DNA of 64,000 bases from Romboutsia sedimentorum (GCF_030131845.1 NZ_JASKYM010000001.1:248001-312000); one strand, 5' to 3'. Shown: positions 45,095 to 56,100, counted from the first letter of the stretch. The notes: generated from the letters alone by a model not told the origin. Made by a program: numbers and translations.

Positions 45095-46625
45095 TATGTT
45101 TAGGTTGTAATATTTAATAAAATATCTTTATTAGTACACAACACTATAATTAAACAATGTTAACTCTAACTGGGTGTAACCCTACACCCTCTATTCCATT
45201 GGCAAAAGCCTTTGGAACTACTTTCTTTATTATTTGATAACTCCCATTTACATCACTATTTATTAAAATTCCTTCATTTGATTTAAACAAACCTCTCTTT
45301 ATTCTTCTAGATTTATTATAAAACCCTTTTATAGGTTCTTCACCATCTAAAAATGAAGTTCCACTAGTGTAGCTTTCCTCACTTAAGATTACTTTTATAT
45401 TAGCATCATAGCCCTTATATTTTATCATTTTAATAAGCATATCAAATGGAATTTGAACAAAATTTTGATTGTTTTTTTTAGACATACAAACTTCTTGCTT
45501 CCATTCCTTGTTGTTACCTATAACTATAGTATCTAGCTCGTGTTCTAAACAATAATCGATTATTTTTTTACTACACTTATGCATATAGTCTTTAATCTTA
45601 TTATTTCTTTTAGTATTTAACTTGCCTAATTTATTGCTCCAATTCTTATTGTGCCTCTTCATTAAATCAGATATTATTTTAGCTTTACTTTTATTATAAT
45701 ATTGATTTATAGATTTTAAAACCTTGCCATTTATAACAATTGGACTTTTGCCAATGTTATTAGTTAATGTAGCTAAGTTATTTACACCCATATCTATACC
45801 ACATATATTTTTAGATTCTATATTTTCATAATTTACAATTAATGAATAAACAACTTCTAATAAATAATTACTTCCTCTTGGAGTTATTCTAACTTGTTGA
45901 AGTTTTCCTTTAATTTTAGTTTTTAATTTATAAGTATCAAAACATTTTGGAAAAATTATAAAATTATCTTTATGCTTACAATTCTGATTAGTAAATATAG
46001 TTATATATCTTCCATCTTTTTTCTTATAATTAGGAAGTTTAGGTACCCCTTTATACTTTGATTTATTATTTTTATAATCTTTTATACTTTCAAAAAAACT
46101 AATCCAATTTTTATCTAATAGCCTTAAATTTTGTTGAGAACATTGTGACATCATACTTTTATAGTCTATATCCTCTTTTACTAAGAATTCTAAAAAATCA
46201 TATCCTAAATATTTCTTATCTTTAGTAAAATAATCTAATTGAATTAATTTTTTTTTAAATTCTTTATTTTCTTTCAAATGTTTTAATCTGCTTTTTTCAT
46301 AATTTAACTTCTTTAGTTTATTAAATTCATCAACTTTTTTATTTATATTTTCTAAAAATACTTTTTGTTCTTGAGATATTTCTTCTTCTTTTGATAATTT
46401 AGAAGTTATTATAAAAACTTGCCTTATCATATAATTTGAATAGTTATATAAGTTTTTAGATAAAAAACAATATCTATCAATATTTTTATATAAAGTGTGA
46501 TTTTTAGATATTATGTGCTGTTCCACTCTATTTACCTTATTTATCATAATACACTCCTTCCGTTTAAATTTAATTTATGCTTACAAAGTGTTTATACAGT
46601 GATTACACTTATATATTTTGTATTA
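45095..46625 (-). mobile_element. IS200/IS605-type tnpB-only element (approximate ends)
   Basis: The element contains tnpB but no tnpA. The left end, upstream of tnpB, has an imperfect hairpin AAGTGT...ACACTT near 46578; a TTGAAT-like flank (minus strand, ~46625) could be the TAM. The right end has a hairpin GGGTGTAACCCTACACCC (45172-45189) inside the tnpB 3' end, likely part of the omega RNA, and TTCAAC near 45095. Ends are estimates. Confidence 0.6.
45150..46547 (-). CDS. tnpB: TnpB-family RNA-guided nuclease of an IS605-type element
   Basis: 465 residues. RuvC-like motifs are visible: GIDMGVNNLATL (Asp), KVILSEESYTSGTSFLDGEEP (Glu; first 20 in part) and NSDVNGSYQIIKK (Asp). The usual CxxC...CxxC zinc finger between the last two is absent and replaced by an SRRIKRGLFKSNEGI stretch, a known TnpB subgroup. 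The N-terminal domain is long and Lys-rich. It probably cuts DNA guided by an omega RNA made from its 3' end. No tnpA nearby, so mobility needs help in trans. It separates the HIT gene from the defence island. Confidence 0.88.
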   Translation of the reverse strand: MINKVNRVEQHIISKNHTLYKNIDRYCFLSKNLYNYSNYMIRQVFIITSKLSKEEEISQEQKVFLENINKKVDEFNKLKKLNYEKSRLKHLKENKEFKKKLIQLDYFTKDKKYLGYDFLEFLVKEDIDYKSMMSQCSQQNLRLLDKNWISFFESIKDYKNNKSKYKGVPKLPNYKKKDGRYITIFTNQNCKHKDNFIIFPKCFDTYKLKTKIKGKLQQVRITPRGSNYLLEVVYSLIVNYENIESKNICGIDMGVNNLATLTNNIGKSPIVINGKVLKSINQYYNKSKAKIISDLMKRHNKNWSNKLGKLNTKRNNKIKDYMHKCSKKIIDYCLEHELDTIVIGNNKEWKQEVCMSKKNNQNFVQIPFDMLIKMIKYKGYDANIKVILSEESYTSGTSFLDGEEPIKGFYNKSRRIKRGLFKSNEGILINSDVNGSYQIIKKVVPKAFANGIEGVGLHPVRVNIV

Positions 46626-46679
46626 TTCAAGATGATTATGCGTGGCATTTATTGGACATAATTTTTATGAGGTGATTTT

Positions 46680-46844
46680 GTGATAAATAAAGATATTAAT
46701 ACTAGAACAACAATTACAATTTCAAAGGATTTAAAATCTAAAATTGAAATTTTAGCTAAAAGTGATAATAGAAGCATGAATAATATGATTATTACTATAT
46801 TAGATTCATATATAAAAGAAAATTATTATAACGATAAAGAATAA
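46680..46844 (+). CDS. Ribbon-helix-helix small protein next to the dnd promoter
   Basis: 54 residues, GTG start with GAGGTG five bases upstream. INTRTTITISKDLKSKIEIL has the beta-strand and first helix of an Arc/CopG-like fold; SMNNMIITILDSYIKENY gives the second helix. It is clearly paralogous to the protein at 16990. It lies upstream of dndC, which has a palindromic promoter, so it may regulate the island; this is inference. A terminator follows. Confidence 0.7.
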   Translation: MINKDINTRTTITISKDLKSKIEILAKSDNRSMNNMIITILDSYIKENYYNDKE

Positions 46845-46872
46845 GAGACAAGGATTTAAGTCTCTTTTTTTA
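46843..46872 (+). terminator. Terminator of the RHH gene
   Basis: AAGAGAC and GTCTCTT form a 7-bp stem, overlapping the stop codon, followed by TTTTTTT. Confidence 0.82.
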
Positions 46873-47164
46873 TTGAATATTAATAAAAATTCCTAGTTTT
46901 ATTAATATAGATGTGTATGTAATCTTATATTAAATGTATTAATAAATTGCTTTATATAGATTTAGTTGTTTAACTATAGTCAAAATATTAATTTAAATAT
47001 ATCTAACCTATATTAGTTGTACTAAATGAAATTACTTACTTTATAAGTCCCTAAAATTATTTAAATTATGATATAATATCATAATTGGTTTAATTATGCA
47101 AAGATCTTAAATACTAGATTTTTGTTTAAATATAAAAAACTCATTATAGAAAGGAAATATAGTA
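46873..47164 (+). other. Leader and promoter region of the dnd operon
   Basis: AT-rich, no ORF or RNA gene recognised. It holds the dnd promoter/palindrome at 47065-47085. The ribosome site AAAGGAAA precedes the dndC ATG. Confidence 0.6.
47065..47085 (+). promoter_or_regulatory. Perfect palindrome over the dnd -10 box
   Basis: Arms ATTATGATAT and ATATCATAAT flank one central base (21 bases in all). TATAAT (47072-47077) lies inside and is preceded by TG (extended -10). A repressor bound here would block transcription of dndC. The protein is unknown; dndB, the common dnd repressor, is missing. Confidence 0.62.
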
Positions 47165-47165
47165 T

Positions 47166-48623
47166 ATGGCTAATTACTTTGACACTTATACACTAGATAG
47201 CTTATTAGATGAAATGGAAGCCGTATATCTTAACGATAAAAGACCTTGGATTCTGGGATATTCTGGAGGCAAAGATAGTAGTGCTACACTTCAAGTAACA
47301 TTTAAGATGCTTGAAAGATTGCCTAAAGAGAAAAGGCATAAACCTGTTTATGTTGTATCATCTGATACACTTATAGAAAATCCTATAATACTTGATTATC
47401 TAAAGAATAATATAGATAAAATAAATGAGTGTGCTAAACCTGAAAACTTAGATTTACCTATAATAGCACAGATTGTTTACCCTGAACTAAATGATAGTTT
47501 TTGGGCTAACATAATTGGTAAGGGCTACCCTACTCCAAAGTCTATACAATATCGTTGGTGTACAGAAAGGCTAAAAATAAAACCTTCTAATAAGTTTATA
47601 AAAGAAAAATTAGAACAAGAAGATGTTGTAGTACTTCTTGGAGTTCGTAGAGATGAAAGTTCTGCTAGAAAAGCTAGAATAGAAAAAAGAGAAATAGAAG
47701 GATACCTTCTTACACCTCATGAAACTTTAAGAGGAAAAAACAAACTAGCTTATGTTTATACTCCTATTGTTAATTTTAGTACAGCAGACGTTTGGGATGT
47801 TTTATATCATAACAATGATAATCTAGTTGAATTTATAGAGGGTGACTTCCCTACTCCTGCTACTGCTTGGGGAACTAGTGCTATGGAACTTTTTGAAATG
47901 TACATGAAAGGTTCTGGAGATTCTGGTGAATGTCCATTTATAGCTGATGAATCTAGTGCTAAAAGCAGTTGTGGTAACAGTAGATTTGGTTGTTGGATTT
48001 GTACAGTTGTTAAAGAAGACAAATCATTAAATGGATTTATAGAATCTGGACATACTGAATTAAAACCACTTGTTGAATTTAGGTCTTTTATATTATCAGA
48101 AAGAGATAAACCAGAAAACCGTAAAAAACATAAAAGAAATGGTTCTGTAGTAAAAAGAGATGGAAGAATAATGTTTGGCCCATTTACATTTGAAGCTAGA
48201 CAAATGATTTTAAGAAAACTTTTAGAAACTCAATTACAAATGCAAGAATTCTACCCTGATTTAGAACTTATAAATTTAGGTGAACTTAAAGCTATCGATG
48301 AAATTTGGGATAATGAAGAAGACTTAACTTCTAGTACCCTTTCAAATATTTACAAAGAAGTCCTAGGCAAGGAACTTCCATGGGCTGAATATAAAAAGCC
48401 AGTGTTTGATTCAAAAACTCTAAATATAATCGATGAGAAATGTAGTGAGTATAATATAAATTCTGACTTATTTAGTAAGTTAATAATAGATACAAATAAA
48501 TATAAACATTTTAGTAATAATACTCGACTTAAAACATCTGTAAATAAAATATTAAACCAACAGTGGCTTCATCAAGACATTGTTCAAAAGATCGAAGATG
48601 AAAATATCAAGGAGCTAGACTAA
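47166..48623 (+). CDS. dndC: DNA phosphorothioation sulfurtransferase DndC
   Basis: 485 residues. PAPS-reductase/PP-loop ATPase that activates the DNA backbone for sulfur insertion. PP-loop GYSGGKDSSATLQ, then VSSDTLIENP and QYRWCTERLKIKPSN. Cysteines for an Fe-S cluster lie in SGECPFIADES and SRFGCWICTVVKED. Full family length. The stop TAA overlaps the dndD ATG by one base, showing coupled translation. Confidence 0.96.
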   Translation: MANYFDTYTLDSLLDEMEAVYLNDKRPWILGYSGGKDSSATLQVTFKMLERLPKEKRHKPVYVVSSDTLIENPIILDYLKNNIDKINECAKPENLDLPIIAQIVYPELNDSFWANIIGKGYPTPKSIQYRWCTERLKIKPSNKFIKEKLEQEDVVVLLGVRRDESSARKARIEKREIEGYLLTPHETLRGKNKLAYVYTPIVNFSTADVWDVLYHNNDNLVEFIEGDFPTPATAWGTSAMELFEMYMKGSGDSGECPFIADESSAKSSCGNSRFGCWICTVVKEDKSLNGFIESGHTELKPLVEFRSFILSERDKPENRKKHKRNGSVVKRDGRIMFGPFTFEARQMILRKLLETQLQMQEFYPDLELINLGELKAIDEIWDNEEDLTSSTLSNIYKEVLGKELPWAEYKKPVFDSKTLNIIDEKCSEYNINSDLFSKLIIDTNKYKHFSNNTRLKTSVNKILNQQWLHQDIVQKIEDENIKELD

Positions 48624-50782
48624 TGAAAATAAATAAACTTGAATTGAAAAACTTTAGATCTTATGAAGAAAAGACTAGTTTTGATTTCACTACTACTACC
48701 GATAAAAATATTATCTTAGTTGGTGGTAAAAATGGAGCTGGTAAATCTACAATATTTGAAGCCATAAAACTTTGTATATACGGACCAATGGCTTATAAAT
48801 ATCAAGGTTTTAATTCTTCATATATATCTAGAGTTAAATCGAATATAAATAATAATTCTCTTAAAAATGATATAGTAGATGCTTTTATATCTATAGATTT
48901 AGAAATAAAAGAAAATACAGAAAAAAACACCTATAAATTAGTTAGGCAATGGACTTTTACAGATAAAAAATTGGAAGAAAATTTTTCAGTTTATAAGAAC
49001 TTTTCTTCTATACCTTTAGATGCTGATGAACTTAACTATTTTGAAAACTATATTACATCTATAATATCACCTAAAATATTTGAATTCTTTTTCTTTGACG
49101 GCGAGCATCTGTCAGAGTTTTTCATAGGTAAGAATTCTAATATACATTTAAAACAATCACTTTTATCACTTTGTAACTTTGATACCTTTGATGTATTAAA
49201 AAACACAATAATATCAACTAGCAAAAGTAATAAAAATGAAGATGATGAAATAGAAATTTCTAAGAATATTTATTTACAATTAGAAGAAAAAGTTAATACT
49301 TTAACTTCTGAGCTAGAACTTTTAAATACTCAACACCAAGAAGTAAATAATGCTCTAGAAGATTTGAAAATATTAAAAATCAAAACTGAAAAAGAATTCA
49401 GAAAAAAAGGTGGAGTTCTTGCAGAAGAAAGAGAAATGCTTAATTCTAAAACTATAGAATTAGAAACAAGAAGGTCTGTAATTAATCAAACTATAAAAGA
49501 CTTTTGCAATGAAATGCTTCCATTCTTAATTTTAAAAGATAAAATAAGTAAATTAGAAAATCAAATAAATGCGGAGAGTAATAATTTAATATATTCTCAA
49601 CTAAAAGATAAATTAAATACCGAATATATAAAAAAATTACTTTTAAATAAAATAAGTGATTCTTCTATTGATGAAATAGCTATGACTGTTTCAGAAGCTC
49701 TAGTTGATGATATAAAACCCGAAGGACACAGTGATAATTTTGAACCTATTCACATGCTTTCTAACGATGAAGCTAGATCTCTATTATCATTAACAAGTAA
49801 TATCTTAGAGTTTGATAATAACTCTATTCTTGATTTATTTGAAGAACTTGTTAGCATAGCAACAGAGCTTTCTAAGATCAGAAAAACTTTAAATCATAGT
49901 CTTGAAGATAAATCATTAAATAACTACATAGATAATATTTCTAAATTTTCTAATGAAATAGGTAAATTATCTGAAAGTGAAAGTTCTTTATTATTATCTT
50001 TACATCAATTAGAATCAGATTTAAATATTTCTACAATTAATAGAGATAAAGCTAAGGCTAAATATATAGATTTACTTCAAAGTAATAAAGTTGTTGATAT
50101 GTCTGCAGATCTTATATTAATGTTAGATGATATAATCTCCACTTTAACAATAAATAAGACAAAAGAAATACAAGATAATTTCATGAATATCTTTAGAAAG
50201 ATAATTCAAAAAGATAACTTTATAGATTTTATTGATATAGATAAAAACTTTAATGCATCTTTATATATAAATAAAATGTATAACTCTCTTGAACTTAAAA
50301 ACCTAATTGAAAATATAGGTTATGATGAAATGGAGAAAAAACTAGGTACTTTATTCTTTAATGATTTATTTAAAGAATATAATGTAGAAAATAAACTAGA
50401 TTTACTTAATGCAATAAAAGTTAATGATCAGTGTGTATTTTTAACACTTAGAACTAAGGTTGATATAAATGGATTCTCTAGTGGAGAAAAACAAATTTAT
50501 ATACTTTGCTTATATTGGGCTTTACTTAAAGCATCTGATATAGAGATACCATTTATAATAGATACTCCTTATGCTAGAATAGATGAAACTCATAGAAATA
50601 ATATTACTAATGAATATTTATCTACTATAAGTGATCAAGTTATAATATTATCTACTAATACAGAGATAGATGAAAAAGCATATAAAGAAATAAAACCTAA
50701 GTTAAATGGTGAATATTTAATTGAGTATGATGATAAAAATAGAAATACTATCCAACGTGAAGGATACTTTTTTGAGGTGTAA
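48623..50782 (+). CDS. dndD: DNA phosphorothioation ATPase DndD
   Basis: 719 residues, SMC/Rad50-like. Walker A VGGKNGAGKSTIFEAIKLC, long central coiled coil, and C-terminal signature NGFSSGEKQIY with Walker B PFIIDTPYARID. FFFDGEHLSEFF is typical of DndD. It is thought to nick or reshape DNA and hand it to DndC with sulfur from a cysteine desulfurase. Operon partner of dndC and dndE. Confidence 0.96.
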   Translation: MKINKLELKNFRSYEEKTSFDFTTTTDKNIILVGGKNGAGKSTIFEAIKLCIYGPMAYKYQGFNSSYISRVKSNINNNSLKNDIVDAFISIDLEIKENTEKNTYKLVRQWTFTDKKLEENFSVYKNFSSIPLDADELNYFENYITSIISPKIFEFFFFDGEHLSEFFIGKNSNIHLKQSLLSLCNFDTFDVLKNTIISTSKSNKNEDDEIEISKNIYLQLEEKVNTLTSELELLNTQHQEVNNALEDLKILKIKTEKEFRKKGGVLAEEREMLNSKTIELETRRSVINQTIKDFCNEMLPFLILKDKISKLENQINAESNNLIYSQLKDKLNTEYIKKLLLNKISDSSIDEIAMTVSEALVDDIKPEGHSDNFEPIHMLSNDEARSLLSLTSNILEFDNNSILDLFEELVSIATELSKIRKTLNHSLEDKSLNNYIDNISKFSNEIGKLSESESSLLLSLHQLESDLNISTINRDKAKAKYIDLLQSNKVVDMSADLILMLDDIISTLTINKTKEIQDNFMNIFRKIIQKDNFIDFIDIDKNFNASLYINKMYNSLELKNLIENIGYDEMEKKLGTLFFNDLFKEYNVENKLDLLNAIKVNDQCVFLTLRTKVDINGFSSGEKQIYILCLYWALLKASDIEIPFIIDTPYARIDETHRNNITNEYLSTISDQVIILSTNTEIDEKAYKEIKPKLNGEYLIEYDDKNRNTIQREGYFFEV

Positions 50783-50784
50783 TT

Positions 50785-51168
50785 ATGGGATTTAGACTTA
50801 AAACGTCTGTACAGACGAAAGAAATATTTGAAGAGTTAGGTTCTCGAATGAATTTAAAGCCTTTTGCACTTTGCAAACTTGCTATGTCAATGTCTTTAAG
50901 TAATGATGAACCTATTGAAAATTATAAAAGTAATGATAATAATGGACTGGAGCTTAATAGACAAACTATTACTGCTCAGTATGATAGTTTATTTAAAGCA
51001 CTGCTTGAACAACATGCTAATAGAAGTTTAACTGATGATGAGTATTTTCCTACTCATTCTAAGCTTCATATAGATCGTGGAGCTTTAATGCTAAAAAATA
51101 GGTATATTTATTCTAGTAGCTTAGAACATTTTATATCTCAAATAGCTCAAGGAGATATTAGCATATAG
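50785..51168 (+). CDS. dndE: DNA phosphorothioation protein DndE
   Basis: 127 residues, two bases after the dndD stop (GAGGTG before the ATG). DndE is a small tetrameric protein that binds nicked DNA. FRLKTSVQTKEIFEELGSRMNLKPFALCKLAMSMSL (in part) and HIDRGALMLKNRY match the family. A terminator follows, convergent with the AIPR gene. Confidence 0.93.
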   Translation: MGFRLKTSVQTKEIFEELGSRMNLKPFALCKLAMSMSLSNDEPIENYKSNDNNGLELNRQTITAQYDSLFKALLEQHANRSLTDDEYFPTHSKLHIDRGALMLKNRYIYSSSLEHFISQIAQGDISI

Positions 51169-51197
51169 TATTTAATAAACTACTATTATCTCTTAGT

Positions 51198-51238
51198 AAA
51201 AAATGCCTCTTTAAAAATTATATCTAGAGGCATTTTTT
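51198..51238. terminator. Bidirectional terminator between dndE and AIPR
   Basis: AAAAAATGCCTCT (51198-51210) pairs with AGAGGCATTTTTT (51226-51238), with A/T runs on both sides. Confidence 0.88.
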
Positions 51239-51242
51239 ATTA

Positions 51243-53027
51243 TTATACAATTGATTCAAAAAAATCTTTTACATTTCCTTCAGATTTAACGGTCTTATAA
51301 TAACTATACATTTTCACTCTATCATTAATATCCAGATCTTTATTCACTGATTTTGCATATTCCTCGAATTTTTTCCATTCTTTCAGTACATATCCAAGTA
51401 GCTCTTCAGCTAGCGTACATATATCTTTATACCCGTTACAATCTCTATCTTTAAAAAATTTCAATCTAATAATTGAAATGGCGTTAAGCATAACAAATTT
51501 ACCATATGTAACACCATATCTATAATTCAGTTCTTTTTCCTTAACTTCTTTACATTCTTTTTCTTTTTCTAATATTTTTTTATATACTAAATAAGATAAA
51601 AATATATCTTTATAATCCTCTTCTTTAGAAAATACTTCGTCTAGATTTTTTTCTGTAAATAGTTTATCTCCTTTTGTATTCATAGCGAATCTTGCTTTTC
51701 CCTTATATGCAATTCTAGATCTTATAAGATCTGATCTTTCAATTATCAAATCTTTTATATTCTTTGTATTTATATTCTCATTGGATAATAATGGATCAAA
51801 TTCACCTACTTTTCTTTCATATAAATATCCAAATTCTCTGTAAATATAGGCTTGAAATTTTTCTTGATCTGGCCTATTAGATTTTTTATCTGATTCATTA
51901 ACCTTATTTTGAGTATTTGTCGCATCTGAAATTTTTTGTATGAATTTTTTATACTGATCCTTTTCTCTATCAATACCTTCTCTTAAATCTACTTTTATAA
52001 ATCTAACCATTACTTTTTTATCTCTTAATCTTTCTTTATCTTTACTATTATATACTTTACTTAAAGTATATGATGTTTGTGCTCCATTTATAAATTGTGG
52101 ATTATCAATACTTATCTGAGATCTATTTTGTTTACCCGTTTGTTCTGTCGAATTAAAGTCATCACATATAATAGTTATACCATTATTCAATATAGCAAAT
52201 TCTTGAGAAGTATCTTTAATTACAGAAGTATAAATTTTATTATTTACCGTACTTTTTGATATTGATATATAGTTTCTAGGGTTATACTTCAACACTGAAT
52301 TTTTATACTTACTCATTATTTCAGCTATTTTGTAAACAGGTAAAAAAACTATATTAACCTCACATTTACCTACTTCTACTTCAAATTTTTCATTTAATAT
52401 AGATATATTTTCTTGATGTAAATCTATATCTATATTAATATTTTTATGATAACTACTAGTACACATTGGATATATTAATTCCTCATATGTTTTCTTATAG
52501 TCAAATATCTCATATGTGTATTTACCAATTACTTTGTCTATTTGATAGCCGTTATATTTTTTCAAATTGGCAAGTACCAGTATTTTATATTTATATCTAG
52601 ATATTCCACTTATGCTTTTAAGTTCTTTCTGAAAATTAATTATCTTAGAGTTATATTTTGTACCTCTAGAATCTAAATGCTCTCCCCCCATAATCTTATC
52701 ATACTCCATTTTAACTAATTCATCTAATTCTATATCTTTTTTTTCAAAGTTAGATTCTGTAGTTCTGAACTTTGATTGTATTAGGTATATTATCTTATTA
52801 TTTTTATCTATATAATAAGCATCTAGACCTCCATCTTGAGATTTATCAGTTATAAACTTTTCTCTTTCAGTAAAGTCATTTATCTTAAATTTAACCTTTA
52901 ATAATAAATGTATATATGCTTTACATCTAGCCTGAGATAATGCATCTTCATTATCTTCACCTGGTTTATAATTTGGTGATTCCTTTCTTATGCTATCTAA
53001 TATTTCTGTAAGTAAATCATACTTCAT
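51243..53027 (-). CDS. AIPR-family (abortive infection phage resistance) protein
   Basis: 594 residues from ATG 53027 (GAGGAG nine bases upstream); a TTG 23 codons earlier is unsupported. AIPR-like text: DGGLDAYYIDKNNKIIYLIQSKFR, FAILNNGITIICDDF, FINGAQTSYTLSKVY and VMVRFIKVDLREG. The first resembles a restriction-endonuclease-like core (D...QxK: GLDAYYI...IQSK). The family is tied to abortive infection and defence islands. It is placed between dndE and dptH with its own terminators, so it is a separate defence unit. Confidence 0.88.
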   Translation of the reverse strand: MKYDLLTEILDSIRKESPNYKPGEDNEDALSQARCKAYIHLLLKVKFKINDFTEREKFITDKSQDGGLDAYYIDKNNKIIYLIQSKFRTTESNFEKKDIELDELVKMEYDKIMGGEHLDSRGTKYNSKIINFQKELKSISGISRYKYKILVLANLKKYNGYQIDKVIGKYTYEIFDYKKTYEELIYPMCTSSYHKNINIDIDLHQENISILNEKFEVEVGKCEVNIVFLPVYKIAEIMSKYKNSVLKYNPRNYISISKSTVNNKIYTSVIKDTSQEFAILNNGITIICDDFNSTEQTGKQNRSQISIDNPQFINGAQTSYTLSKVYNSKDKERLRDKKVMVRFIKVDLREGIDREKDQYKKFIQKISDATNTQNKVNESDKKSNRPDQEKFQAYIYREFGYLYERKVGEFDPLLSNENINTKNIKDLIIERSDLIRSRIAYKGKARFAMNTKGDKLFTEKNLDEVFSKEEDYKDIFLSYLVYKKILEKEKECKEVKEKELNYRYGVTYGKFVMLNAISIIRLKFFKDRDCNGYKDICTLAEELLGYVLKEWKKFEEYAKSVNKDLDINDRVKMYSYYKTVKSEGNVKDFFESIV

Positions 53028-53147
53028 GTTATTTATCTCCTCATTTATAATACATACTAACTCTCTTATTTTACATTTTATTCCATTTTCTTTCAATATA
53101 TATTATTAATCTTAAATATAATGCTAAAATATTCATATCGCCATATA

Positions 53148-53191
53148 TAAAAATACCTGTTATTATTTATAAATAATAACAGGTATTTTTA
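53148..53191 (-). terminator. Long terminator hairpin after dptH
   Basis: A near-perfect 19-bp inverted repeat (ATACCTGTTATTATTTA / TAAATAATAACAGGTAT) with A and T runs outside. It ends the dpt operon and isolates the AIPR gene. Confidence 0.88.
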
Positions 53192-53195
53192 TATA

Positions 53196-56100
53196 CTACT
53201 TATTCAATTCCCAAAATGCCTTATCCTTAATATAAATAGGAGCATTCTCTTTAGGTATCTTAACCAAACTTTCATGTTTTGCAAGACTCTTTATCTTATT
53301 ATATATACTATCTTCTTCACCCTTACTTTGAGTGTTGAATATATATCTAACATCCTTGTTGTTTAAATCAGAAACATTATGAATTATCCAAGTTAAAATA
53401 TAATTTTGATATTCATTTTCCGAAGTGGCAAAATGACTTAAAAGCTGAGTAGATAAAATAGTACCAACCCCAAACATTCTACCTTCTTTTAATATCTTCT
53501 TGATAGATATAAAGTTCTTACTTAAGAAATTATCAGCTTCATCAACAAGCACTAGCTTATTTAATTGTCTGTATCCATTTTCTTGCTTACTCTCTCCTGC
53601 AACTAACATCTGCGTATAGAAAATATCTAAAGTTATAGCAACAACTAAATTTTGTATCGCTTCATCATATCCACTAAGGTTTATCACAGTTACTCCATCT
53701 ACAATTTGGAATAAGTTCTTAGTTTCTAATGTATCCGGTTCAAATATTTCAAACTCATATAGATTTTTAAGTGCGGCATATAAACTATCTTCCTTAACAT
53801 CTTCTCTGTTGAAGTATATAGAACAAACATCATTTATAGTGGGTGCTGGTCTATCCCATGTATTCATATTTGCTTTTTTAATTCCTTTAAGTTCATAAGC
53901 TTCCATTATTACATCTCTAAGTAATGTTTGCTGTTTTATACCTAGGTTAAAAGCATTTGATATAGTTTCTTTTAACATATTTGCAGTATGAAGTGGTAAT
54001 AATGGCTTTGGTTTTTCTGGTATTAGTAATGCTAGAGGATTATATGGTAGATGGAATATTTGACATACATTTGCATTAGTAGCACTTACAAATTCTTCGT
54101 CTATATAGTCACCTTTATAGTCAAATATAAGCATTCCTAATGGCTTTCCATCAACATTATATTTTTGTTCTCTATACATCTGTGTTATTAAAGACTTAGT
54201 AAACTGAGTTTTACCAGTTCCCATTGTACCTATAATACCAGTATTAGTATGGAGTGTTTGCTCTGTATCTGTAGGATACCACATAAGAGGTCTATCGTTA
54301 TCCTTTCGGTTTCCAAACATAATCTGCATTGGTCTATCATCAGGCTGTGCCTCTGCTACTATATCAACAGCTACTTCTTGTGGTTGAGTATAAATACCTT
54401 CATTTTGGCCATTTGTGATCTTAGGTTTAACAGGCTCAGTTTGTATATTTATTGTTTCATATTCTCCATACTTATTTATAAGCATTTCATTTACATCAAA
54501 ATCACTATGTCCTTTGATATATTTTTCTTTTATAGCTTCTAGATCTTTTACTATATTGTTGTATCCTTCTTGTTCAGAAAGTTCAAGTATTGTTATCTCG
54601 TCTCTTTTTTCTAATCCTTTATTGAAGAATGCATTCTTTTTAAATGATATAACTGACCCTCTACCTATATATTTATCTAAGTCACTACTTATTTCATAAT
54701 CATCATTTAGTAATTTTGTTCTTACATCACTATTTATAATTCCATCCCAATTTTGCTCATTCCATATATTATATAGTTTCATTTTTTCTGCACTTACCAT
54801 AACAAGTTGCATCATAAAGTTCCTATACATAAGCTTAGTGAATTTTTTAGAATCCTCATCACTAGCTATTAAATTATCTTCTATTAAATTTCTAGTTTTT
54901 TTAGCTTGTTCTACTGCTTTTTGTATAACTGCTTCACTATTTTCACCTATCTTTACTTCAACAGGATAAAAATGAACCTTTACTTTTTCATCTTTATTTT
55001 CTATTCCTACAAGTAACAAATCATCTGAATATGAGTCTGTAGTTCCTGTAAGATTTTTAACTGTAAATAAGCCATTAGACTGTTTAAGTCCTGCTCCACC
55101 TGACACTCTAAGTACTTCTTCTAATGATATTGGTATCCATGTTATATCTTTGTGATAGAAGTAAGCTAAACTTATTTTTATAGCTGATAGTATGCTTAAC
55201 TTTTCCCTCGGGAACTGTGATTTACTTGATATAAGTCTTAGTAACCAATCTCCATTTATTGCATTAAAATAATTTATAAGCATCGCAACAGTATCTTCTT
55301 TAGGTTCAACACCTTTACTACTTAAAAATTCTTCAACTATAACTTGGTACTGTTTAGACCTTCTAGTAACTGTTATAGCATCATATCCGCTAGATGTTGT
55401 GTATTGATCACTATAATGTATTATTAGTAAGTCTTTTGCATTTTCATCATTTTTAAAGAAATTAAGATCCACTTTAGGATCTATAAATGTCACCCACTGA
55501 GATGTATCATACACCTTATTTAAAAATAGCTTATTTTTTTCACCTATAGACGTTGTTACACTTAAACTATCACTATATGGGTCTTCTGTTCCTATTGATT
55601 TCGTAAGCGAATTAAACTTCATTGTTACACCGACTAAATCATTTTGGTTTTTGTTAGCAAATTTTGAGCCAAATCCAGTTCTGTAAGTATCTTTTAAATA
55701 CATAGACGGAACTCCTGATAATAATCCATTTAATGCTATTCCTGTGTTTATATCATCCATAGAACTACTAGTGATACTTACATCTTGATCCATTTCATAG
55801 AATGTCAAATGTGAATATTCATAAGTTTCTTCATTTTTATCTTTTTTATAGAACTTAACATTGTCCCTAAATAAATTTAATATATCTTCTTCTGAATAAT
55901 TATCCGCTTTTAGATTTATATTAAACTGATTTTTTATATCTTCTATGCTATTATAAAATGCAATTTCTTCAAATGCATTTATAGTGTTTTTGTCTCCATA
56001 TATATATACATCTAATGATATTAAGTTATTTATATCTTCACCTTTATTTAATTTTCTAGTGTAATAATCAAATATGCCTAATAACGCTTCTTTACAATCA

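Noticed and set aside
45150-46547. A Cas12 effector or CRISPR locus around tnpB
   Set aside because: The protein is TnpB-sized, and there is no repeat-spacer array or cas1/cas2 nearby.
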